64,000 bases of DNA from JACCYQ01 sp036675565. GTDB taxonomy: Bacteria > Bacteroidota > Bacteroidia > Chitinophagales > Chitinophagaceae. Numbering within the stretch: position 1 is the stretch's first letter; every line of letters starts with the position of its first letter. This document shows positions 8,532 to 15,544 of the stretch, piece after piece. The DNA lies in the NCBI GenBank assembly GCA_036675565.1, contig JAKFER010000314.1:1-64000 (forward strand), read 5' to 3'. The notes beneath the pieces were generated by a model. It was not told the origin of the DNA and searched no databases. It was given only the letters and a program-made list of their open reading frames with translations. The translations under genes were made by a program, and so were the position numbers.

Positions 8532-10463
8532 TTAATCTTTTCTATCCATAATCTCATTCCGGGTTGCATTGATAAAATCTTCAACCAATTGTACCCCGGT
8601 GTCTCCTTTGCCCTGTCTTCTGACCGCCACTTTTCCTTCATTCATTTCTTTTTCACCAACCACCAGCATATAAGGCACTTTCAACATTTCGGTATCCCGT
8701 ATCTTCTTGCCAATCTTTTCGTTGCGATCATCAATCTCTGCACGAATATCAGCTTTTTTCAACTTTTGCAAAATTGTTTTGGCATAGTCCAGAAATTTGT
8801 CGCTGATAGGTAACAACTTAACCTGGACCGGCGCCAGCCAAACTGGAAATTTACCTGCATAATGTTCCAGCAAAAATCCAATGAACCTTTCATGTGTACC
8901 TAATGGTGCCCGGTGAATGATCAACGGCGTTTCGGATTGGTTATTGGCTGTGGTATAACTCAGGTTAAAACTACGACCCTGTGCAAAATCTACCTGGTTT
9001 GTGGCCAGTGTAAATTCCCGTCCAATGGCACTCCATATCTGAACATCAATCTTTGGGCCGTAAAAAGCAGCTTCATCCTGTACTTCAACAAAAGGTGTTT
9101 CTGTTTTTATCAAAACATCGCGAACCAATGACTCAGTTTCTTTCCACAGTTCGGGCTGATCAACATATTTTTTTCCCAATTTAGCCGGATCATGAAGGCT
9201 TAACCGCATCACGTATTTATCTATCCCAAAAATTTTAAAGTATTTGCGGTACATATCGTTTACCGCTTTAAACTCTTCGTAAAATTGTTCTTTAGTGCAA
9301 TAAATATGGGCATCGTTCATATGCAGACAGCGAACACGCATCAAGCCAAATAATTCACCACTTTGTTCATAACGGTAACAGGTACCGTATTCGGCCAAAC
9401 GAAATGGTAAGTCTTTATAACTCTTAGGCTCAGCCGCAAATATTTTGTGGTGATGCGGGCAGTTCATCGCCTTCAGGTAATATTTCACACCTTCTAATTC
9501 CATCGGCGGGTACATGCTATCCTCGTAATAAGGCAAGTGTCCGCTGGTGAGATAGAGATTTTCTTTGGCAATGTGCGGCGTTACAACTCTTTTATACCCA
9601 CCAGCAGTCTCGGTTTCTTTTGCCAGCTTTTCCAATTCCTCAATTACTATCGTACCATTGGGCAACCATAATGCCAGTCCCGGACCCACATCATCATCCA
9701 TTGTATAAATGCCCAGTTCTTTTCCCAATTTCCGGTGATCTCTTTTTTTAGCTTCTTCCAGCATGGCCAAGTGTTCATCCATTTCTTTCTGGGATGGAAA
9801 GGTGACCCCATAAACCCTGATGAGTTGTTTATTTTTTTCATCTCCTTTCCAATAAGCACCGGCTATATTAGTTAGTTTGATGGCTTTGATTAAACCCGTA
9901 TGAGGTATGTGCGGACCCCGACACAGATCTGTAAAACTTCCCTGGCTGTAAAATGTAATTTCACCATCCTGCAGATTTTGTAAAAGATCCAGTTTGTATT
10001 CATCACCTTTTTCAGTAAAATAATTTACTGCTTCATCCTTACTGATTTCCTTTCTTTCAAACTTGTTATTTTGTCTGGCCAGTTCATTCATCTTTTTCTC
10101 TAAAGTCTGTAAATCCTCTTCAGCCAGTTTACGATCACCGAGGTCCATGTCATAATAAAAACCATTATCCACAGCCGGACCAACCCAGAATTTAACACCA
10201 GGGTAAAGTTGTTCGACCGCTTCGGCCATCAGGTGGGCTGATGAATGCCAGAATGTGGTTCTTCCTTCATTATCATTAAAAGTGAGCAACTTCAATGAAG
10301 CATTCTGTTGAATTGGTCTGCTGATGTCCCATACTTCTCCATTTACTTGCGCAGCAATAATTTTACGGGCCAGTCCTTCCGAAATACTTTTTGCAATATC
10401 GAAAGCTGAAGCACCTTTTTCATATTGCCGCACCGCACCATCCGGTAATGTAATATTGATCAT
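8532..10463 (-). CDS. thrS: Threonine--tRNA ligase
   Basis: A 643-residue class II synthetase that charges tRNA-Thr. A TGS domain lies at 1-62 (INITLPDGAVRQYEKG). The editing domain has HSSAHLMAEA and the GPHIPHTG segment. In the catalytic core are the zinc region MNCPHHHK, motif 2 (MRVRCLHMNDAHIY) and motif 3 (HRAPLGTHERFIGFLLEH). A C-terminal anticodon-binding domain starts at APVQVKLLPIS. Length is standard. An exact TAnnTTTG -7 element lies 68 bases upstream on the same strand. It is the first gene of the thrS-infC unit. Confidence 0.97.
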   Translation of the reverse strand: MINITLPDGAVRQYEKGASAFDIAKSISEGLARKIIAAQVNGEVWDISRPIQQNASLKLLTFNDNEGRTTFWHSSAHLMAEAVEQLYPGVKFWVGPAVDNGFYYDMDLGDRKLAEEDLQTLEKKMNELARQNNKFERKEISKDEAVNYFTEKGDEYKLDLLQNLQDGEITFYSQGSFTDLCRGPHIPHTGLIKAIKLTNIAGAYWKGDEKNKQLIRVYGVTFPSQKEMDEHLAMLEEAKKRDHRKLGKELGIYTMDDDVGPGLALWLPNGTIVIEELEKLAKETETAGGYKRVVTPHIAKENLYLTSGHLPYYEDSMYPPMELEGVKYYLKAMNCPHHHKIFAAEPKSYKDLPFRLAEYGTCYRYEQSGELFGLMRVRCLHMNDAHIYCTKEQFYEEFKAVNDMYRKYFKIFGIDKYVMRLSLHDPAKLGKKYVDQPELWKETESLVRDVLIKTETPFVEVQDEAAFYGPKIDVQIWSAIGREFTLATNQVDFAQGRSFNLSYTTANNQSETPLIIHRAPLGTHERFIGFLLEHYAGKFPVWLAPVQVKLLPISDKFLDYAKTILQKLKKADIRAEIDDRNEKIGKKIRDTEMLKVPYMLVVGEKEMNEGKVAVRRQGKGDTGVQLVEDFINATRNEIMDRKD

Positions 10464-10530
10464 TTGTAAGATTATGATTTGATTATTGCTAATGTATAGA
10501 CATTCTATTCCGTCTGACTATTAAGGCCGG

Positions 10531-10538
10531 CAAAATTA
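10531..10538 (-). promoter_or_regulatory. Candidate -7 promoter element of thrS
   Basis: The minus strand reads TAATTTTG, an exact match to the Bacteroidota -7 consensus TAnnTTTG, about 68 bases before the thrS ATG. That allows an untranslated leader of roughly 60 bases. No convincing -33 TTTG was found at the expected spacing. Confidence 0.45.
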
Positions 10539-10597
10539 ACAAACTCTTGTTGAATGAAAGCCTTCGATAAAAACTAATTTGCTAATTTCACGCTTCT

Positions 10598-11641
10598 ATG
10601 GTAAGACCTTTACCCAGGATATCATTGCTTGCAATTGTTATTTTTCTTTTCCAATTTTCTACAGCCGGACAGGACCTTAGTGGTATTTGGCGTGGGTATT
10701 TCATTACTGAATATGGTGAAAATTACAAACTGGAATTCCAGATAGTTCAAAATAAATCATTAACAGTAACCGGGGTTTCTTATTCTTACCTGGATGTTCG
10801 ATTTTATGGTAAAGCCAATATGACGGGCAGATACCTGAAATCTCAAAAACAATTTCAAATCCAGGAAACACGAACGGTAGAAGTAAAAAGTACTACAGGT
10901 GGAGGCACCTGTATCATGAATTATAATTTCAGTTATGTAAAATCAGGCCCGGAAGAATTCCTGGAAGGCAGTTATGTTGGCAAAACAGAAAACAGGATGA
11001 ACCCCCGGCTGAATGGTCAATGGGGTGATTGCGGAGGAGGTAAAGTTTTTTTAAGACGCGTAGCGACCAGTGATTTTTATGTGGAACCTTTTTTAAGAGA
11101 TCAGCCCCGAAAAATTCCTCCTAAAGTAACACCTAAGGAATCCGAAAAGAAACCGGAGGTTAAAAAGGAAACGCCGAAAACTGTTCCACCTAAGACGGAA
11201 GAACCTGAAAAGAAAGTGGAAGAGAAAAAAATTGAAACACCGGTAATCAAACCAAAGGAAAAAGAAATAACCCCTGCCCCACCAATTTTAAAGACCCGGT
11301 CAAATGAGCTTGCCCGTACTTTCGAAGTGAGCACCAACCAGGTTGTAGTCAGGTTATATGACAACGGTGAAATTGATGATGATACCGTTTCTGTATATTT
11401 TAATAATAAACTGGTATTGAATAAAAAACGATTATCCACTACTCCACTTACAGTAACCCTGGATCTTGATACAGATGGTGGCGAAAATGAATTGGTCATG
11501 GTAGCTGAAAACCTGGGTCGTATTCCTCCTAATACATCATTAATGATTGTGCAGGCTGGTGATCAGCGTTACCAGGTAAATATTACATCAACCGATCAGA
11601 AGAATGCACTGGTTCGATTCATTTATCGGAAACCTGATTAA
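10598..11641 (+). CDS. Secreted protein of unknown function with Lys/Glu/Pro linker (paralogue A)
   Basis: A 347-residue exported protein. After the signal peptide (about 1-24) comes a beta-rich N-domain (~25-165) opening with DLSGIWRGYFITEYGENYKL, which resembles lipocalin-like or DUF-type barrels in pattern only. A charged linker rich in Lys, Glu and Pro (~168-229) follows. The C-domain (~233-347) has YDNGEIDDDTVSVYFNN, the PPNTSLMIVQAGDQRYQV stretch and a VRFIYRKPD end. The next gene shares both end domains but lacks the linker. I do not recognise a characterised family. Location is probably periplasmic, as there is no lipobox or T9SS tail. Confidence 0.7.
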   Translation: MVRPLPRISLLAIVIFLFQFSTAGQDLSGIWRGYFITEYGENYKLEFQIVQNKSLTVTGVSYSYLDVRFYGKANMTGRYLKSQKQFQIQETRTVEVKSTTGGGTCIMNYNFSYVKSGPEEFLEGSYVGKTENRMNPRLNGQWGDCGGGKVFLRRVATSDFYVEPFLRDQPRKIPPKVTPKESEKKPEVKKETPKTVPPKTEEPEKKVEEKKIETPVIKPKEKEITPAPPILKTRSNELARTFEVSTNQVVVRLYDNGEIDDDTVSVYFNNKLVLNKKRLSTTPLTVTLDLDTDGGENELVMVAENLGRIPPNTSLMIVQAGDQRYQVNITSTDQKNALVRFIYRKPD

Positions 11642-11701
11642 GCATTACCGTTTGCATAAATTTAAATCCACCAAACAGCTTTTTTTCTATTTTCAATTAT
11701 T

Positions 11702-12541
11702 ATGCACCGGTTAATTCAAATCTTATTGTTTTTATTAATTGTTACTCCCGCAAGTTCGCAGGAGTTAAATGGCATATGGAAAGGCACATTAACCCTTAGT
11801 CCCGGGGGGTGTTTCACAGTGTACAATCTGGAACTGCAAATCAACATTGACGACAAACAAAACATTACCGGCGTTTCATATCATTATTCGGACCTGCAGA
11901 ATTATGTAAAAGAAGAATTTGATGGAAGTTATGATACCCGAGGAATGGTGCTGGCAATTAATGAGATCAAGATTCTAACCTATCATGTGCCGCAGGATTG
12001 TGTTCCGTGCATAAAAAAATATGCATTGGTTTATAAAAAGGAAGATAAAAAGGAAACACTTAGTGGTACAATGGGTGGACAGATGATCAATAATGCCGGT
12101 GTTTGCCCCCCAGGTACTATAGTCCTTACCCGGATACAGGAATCAGCTTTTAAGGAAATCGAAAATAAAACTGCTTTACCGCAAAAGCTAACTACCCGGA
12201 AAAATGAATTGGTAAGGGAAATTAAAGTTGATACAGGTAATATCCGTCTCGATTTTTATGATAATGGTATTATTGATGGTGATACAATTTCTGTGTATGC
12301 CAATAATCAAACGATTGTTTTAAATAAAGGTTTAACAACTGTTCCCATTACTGTTTTTGTACGTGTGGATGCACAAAAAATTGAACAGGAAATAGTCATG
12401 GTTGGACAAAATCTAGGAACTATTCCTCCTAATACTGCTTTGATGATTGTTACAGCAGGCAGTAAACGCTATCAACTTTATCTTACTTCGGATGAACAAA
12501 AAAATGCCATGGTCAGGTTTATCTATGAAAAACCTGATTAG
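11702..12541 (+). CDS. Secreted protein of unknown function (paralogue B)
   Basis: A 279-residue exported protein, a tandem paralogue of the gene 60 bp upstream. The signal peptide is about 1-19. The N-domain begins ELNGIWKGTLTLSPGG, with cysteines at about 37, 100, 103 and 134 that could pair in the periplasm. The C-domain (~166-279) matches paralogue A closely: FYDNGIIDGDTISVYANN, IPPNTALMIVTAG and a final VRFIYEKPD. The charged linker of A is missing. The strongly conserved C-domain implies a shared binding or structural role, but nothing in the sequence names it. Confidence 0.7.
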   Translation: MHRLIQILLFLLIVTPASSQELNGIWKGTLTLSPGGCFTVYNLELQINIDDKQNITGVSYHYSDLQNYVKEEFDGSYDTRGMVLAINEIKILTYHVPQDCVPCIKKYALVYKKEDKKETLSGTMGGQMINNAGVCPPGTIVLTRIQESAFKEIENKTALPQKLTTRKNELVREIKVDTGNIRLDFYDNGIIDGDTISVYANNQTIVLNKGLTTVPITVFVRVDAQKIEQEIVMVGQNLGTIPPNTALMIVTAGSKRYQLYLTSDEQKNAMVRFIYEKPD

Positions 12542-12546
12542 GCATT

Positions 12547-12580
12547 TAAAAAAAATTATTAGATCAGCTTACCTGATCTG
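12547..12580 (-). terminator. Hairpin overlapping the CHRD gene stop codon
   Basis: AGATCAG / CTGATCT pair around a 5-base loop that holds the stop codon of the minus-strand CHRD gene. The sequence AATAA and then eight T follow on that strand. It fits an intrinsic terminator for the CHRD gene, shaped so that its stem includes the last codons. Confidence 0.55.
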
Positions 12581-13063
12581 CCCCCTTACAATTCCAGAAG
12601 GATAAAAATTGGAATGGGCATTTGCATAAACTTCTTCGTTCAATAACAAATCGTACTGTTCGGGGGTTAATGTTTGTACCATGTTTACTCCAAAATCATC
12701 TGGTGTGTGAGCCAGGAAGATTCTTACAGGTCCGTTAACGCCTGTAGCTCCAAGATGGACATGGGCAAAACGCAAGGCATCACCTTCTTCCAGTTGATCA
12801 ACCATAATTTTTGAATATAGTGTTCTGTCTGCAGTTAATCTTAAATGAACCCGGCCTTTGGCAGTGGTATTCACTTCAGGCACTTCATTTTCACCACTCA
12901 GGTGAACCAGCATATTCAGAACATAGGGGCCGCCGCCATTTCGTGCCATAGGAATGTCGAGGACATTTGTGTCATTAGCTTGAACCGGGAGCTCGGCCTT
13001 TTGACAGGAAAAGAAATAAAGTGAACAAACAAGCATAAATGGAAGAAAAGAAGCTTTTTTCAT
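12569..13063 (-). CDS. CHRD domain lipoprotein
   Basis: A 164-residue lipoprotein. The start is the ATG at 13063; the frame extends two codons to a TTG. The signal ends in a lipobox (YFFSC). One CHRD domain (~40-164) is evident from LSGENEVPEVNTTAKGRVHL, FAHVHLGATGVNGPVRIFLAH and the final YPSGIVRGQIR. CHRD was defined in chordin and occurs in many bacterial secreted proteins of unknown role. Convergent with the upstream secreted paralogue pair, with only 27 bp between stop codons. Confidence 0.85.
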   Translation of the reverse strand: MKKASFLPFMLVCSLYFFSCQKAELPVQANDTNVLDIPMARNGGGPYVLNMLVHLSGENEVPEVNTTAKGRVHLRLTADRTLYSKIMVDQLEEGDALRFAHVHLGATGVNGPVRIFLAHTPDDFGVNMVQTLTPEQYDLLLNEEVYANAHSNFYPSGIVRGQIR

Positions 13064-13239
13064 GATCAATCATTTTGAAGATTATAAAATAAAAACAAAG
13101 TAGTTTTCATTCATTTATTTGATTGTTCAAAGGGAAAGAAAGTCTGGATAGAATAGTTACTTAATTAAAAGGGTTTAATCGGGAAAATGAGAAACATGGT
13201 TGCCTGTTGGTTTGATTTTTTTATAACCAGATATAACAA

Positions 13240-13261
13240 ACATTTTTGATCATAAAAATGT
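13240..13261. promoter_or_regulatory. Perfect inverted repeat before the HPF gene
   Basis: ACATTTTT and AAAAATGT flank a 6-base centre, 22 bases before the HPF start codon. It could be an operator or a leader hairpin; there is no sequence evidence for a particular regulator. Confidence 0.35.
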
Positions 13262-13283
13262 ATTATATATTAAAATCGGAAAT

Positions 13284-13589
13284 ATGAATTACACAGAAAA
13301 TTACCAGGGAATTAAAGTAGATGTGCAAGCTGTCGATATCAACATCCATGATGATGTTCAACAGGAGGTTAGAAATACAATTGATAAACTACAAAGGCAT
13401 GCTACAAAAATAAATTGGGTTGATGTTTATCTGAACGTAGAAGCAAATCAACCAACTAATAATAAAAGTGTGAGTATGCGGGTTGGTATACCCGGCCCAG
13501 ATGTATTTGCATCAGATACCGGGGACCATTGGCTCCCACTATTAAAAAGTGTGGAAGAAAAACTTCGCAAGCAGCTACAGAAAAAATAA
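13284..13589 (+). CDS. hpf: Ribosome hibernation-promoting factor (HPF/RaiA family)
   Basis: A 101-residue short-form hibernation factor that binds the 30S decoding region and inactivates idle ribosomes. It shows the family pattern: an N-terminal strand (IKVDVQAVDINIHDDVQQEVRNTIDKL), a middle strand (WVDVYLNVE), a VSMRVGIPG strand and a C-terminal helix with Lys/Arg residues (LLKSVEEKLRKQLQKK). It lacks the C-terminal dimerisation domain of long HPF. The gene stands alone, with a perfect inverted repeat just upstream and a strong terminator downstream. Confidence 0.82.
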   Translation: MNYTENYQGIKVDVQAVDINIHDDVQQEVRNTIDKLQRHATKINWVDVYLNVEANQPTNNKSVSMRVGIPGPDVFASDTGDHWLPLLKSVEEKLRKQLQKK

Positions 13590-13607
13590 TTATTGGTAAA
13601 TTTTTTA

Positions 13608-13659
13608 TAAAACTTAAATCAAATGGTTGAATCAAGTTTGGTTTAAGTTTTATTTTTTG
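13608..13659 (+). terminator. Terminator of the HPF gene
   Basis: A 13-bp arm TAAAACTTAAATC pairs with GGTTTAAGTTTTA across a loop of about 19 bases, with one G-T pair, and is followed by six T. It overlaps the end of the convergent DoxX gene. Confidence 0.65.
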
Positions 13660-14086
13660 TTTTTTCTTCCCAATTCAATGATAACCTGCCGTTGCCTGCT
13701 ATTAAAAAATAGATCAATAATAAAAGAACCAGAAAAGACACCAGCCAGATAGAATATGGTTTCATAATTCCTCCAGGATTATTAACCAATATGACTGCAC
13801 CTAACAAAATGGGAATTTGTATTAGTGCAGCAAACCTGGTTAAAACACCCGCTGCTATCAGGATACCCCCAAGGATATGCGTAAAAACTATATAGTGAGT
13901 GATGAGGACCAAAGCAAATTGACTAAATGAAAGACTGCTGCCCACTAAACTTACAATGGCACTGGTATTTTCTAAAAAAAGAACACCTGTATAAACCAGG
14001 AAGATTCCCAAAAAAATCCGGATAATATCAACCCATAATGGATGATGTGTATCACCCCAATGGCCAATGCGTTCTAAGGTATTCAT
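13643..14086 (-). CDS. DoxX family membrane protein
   Basis: A 147-residue inner-membrane protein with four hydrophobic segments (about 20-40, 62-86, 88-104, 110-128). The opening HPLWVDIIRIFLGIFLVYTGVLF and HILGGILIAAGVLTRFAALIQIPIL match the DoxX/DoxD-like family. Characterised members link to thiosulfate oxidation or redox homeostasis, but most are of unknown role. Convergent with HPF; divergent from the DUF819 gene over a 176-bp gap in which I see no clear promoter match. Confidence 0.78.
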   Translation of the reverse strand: MNTLERIGHWGDTHHPLWVDIIRIFLGIFLVYTGVLFLENTSAIVSLVGSSLSFSQFALVLITHYIVFTHILGGILIAAGVLTRFAALIQIPILLGAVILVNNPGGIMKPYSIWLVSFLVLLLLIYFLIAGNGRLSLNWEEKTKNKT

Positions 14087-14262
14087 ACATTGATATTTAG
14101 GTGTGAAAGTATATCCTAATTTACCGATTTTTTGTGGTATGTCCGGGATTAAAATTTAAGACAAACTACCCGGTTTTGAACCAGTAATTTCTTTTCTGCT
14201 GCAAAGCGTACAAATCAACATTATAAACATCTTTTAATATCTTGGGCGCTTAAAATTTTTGC

Positions 14263-15525
14263 ATGAACGAAACTAACACCGCCCTGGTTACAAATGATGC
14301 TGTTGTTTTGGGTATTTTAATGGCTATTCTTGCTTTCATATTTTATACATCCGGATCCAAGATCTCGTTCTGGAATAAGTTTTACCGGATCATACCCAGT
14401 ATCCTGCTTTGTTATTTCATACCAGCCCTTTTCAATACGTTTGGCATTATTTCTGGCGAAGCCTCCGGATTATACACAGTAGCATCCCGCTATTTTTTAC
14501 CGGCCAGTTTGGTGCTTTTAACCATGAGTGTAGATATTCCTTCACTTCGGAAATTAGGGGGCAAATCCCTGATCATGTTCTTTGCCGGTACATTCGGTGT
14601 GATGTTAGGTGGCCCTTTGGTTCTTGCATTGGTAGGATCCATTTCTCCCGATACGCTGATGTATGGTGATGAAGAAGTCTGGCGTGGGTTATCAACCATT
14701 GCAGGTAGCTGGATTGGTGGCGGCGCAAACCAGGCGGCTATGCTTGAAGTTTTTGGTGCCAGCAAACCTTTGTTTGGACAAATGATAGCCGTTGATGTTT
14801 TAGTGGCCAATCTCTGGATGGGCATTTTGTTATATGGATCACAACGAAGAGAAAAAATAAACCGCTGGTTAAATGCGGACAATTCCGCCATTTTGGAATT
14901 GGAAAAAAAAATGGAAACGCTGGAATTGAATTCCGTTCAACAAAAAAGAGGAACAAGGGAATGGATGATATTGGCGGGCATTGCATTTGCTGTAACTGGG
15001 GTTTCCCATTTTTTTGCCGATATCATTGCACCCTGGTTTGCAGCAAATGTTCCGGGGTCTGAGAAATATTCTTTGACCAGTACTTTTTTCTGGCTTGTTG
15101 TTATAGCCACTACACTGGGTGTTATACTTTCGTTTACACGTGTACGTAAGCTTGAGGCAATTGGAGCATCTGATATGGGTGCGGTATTTCTTTATTTTTT
15201 GGTGGCAACCATTGGAATGAATATGGACCTGAAAGCATTATTGGATAATCCTGTTCTATTCCTAATCGGTGCCATGTGGATTTCCTTTCATATCCTTATA
15301 ATGCTGATAGTTGCAAAGATCATCCGTGCACCATTCTTTTTTGTTGCAGTAGGAAGCCAGGCAAATATTGGTGGTGCCGCCTCTGCTCCTATTGTTGCTG
15401 CGGCATTCAATAAGTATCTGGCACCGGTGGGTGTTTTACTGGCAGTACTGGGTTATGCAGTGGGCACATATGGCGGTTATCTTTCAGGGTTAATGATGCA
15501 ATGGGTATCAGATATGCTGAGATAA
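14263..15525 (+). CDS. DUF819 family integral membrane protein
   Basis: A 420-residue protein with about ten or eleven membrane segments and the DUF819 (YjcL-like) signatures: VASRYFLPASLVLLTMSVDIPSL, GSWIGGGANQAAMLEVFG and, near the end, VGSQANIGGAASAPIVAAAF. The two Gly/Ala-rich inverted halves resemble transporter folds of the Na+-symporter type, but no substrate is established for the family. A cytoplasmic loop (~190-240) is charged and coiled. Single gene, converging with the T9SS subtilase 19 bp away. Confidence 0.85.
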   Translation: MNETNTALVTNDAVVLGILMAILAFIFYTSGSKISFWNKFYRIIPSILLCYFIPALFNTFGIISGEASGLYTVASRYFLPASLVLLTMSVDIPSLRKLGGKSLIMFFAGTFGVMLGGPLVLALVGSISPDTLMYGDEEVWRGLSTIAGSWIGGGANQAAMLEVFGASKPLFGQMIAVDVLVANLWMGILLYGSQRREKINRWLNADNSAILELEKKMETLELNSVQQKRGTREWMILAGIAFAVTGVSHFFADIIAPWFAANVPGSEKYSLTSTFFWLVVIATTLGVILSFTRVRKLEAIGASDMGAVFLYFLVATIGMNMDLKALLDNPVLFLIGAMWISFHILIMLIVAKIIRAPFFFVAVGSQANIGGAASAPIVAAAFNKYLAPVGVLLAVLGYAVGTYGGYLSGLMMQWVSDMLR

Positions 15526-15544
15526 AATAATTCGCTTAACGCGG

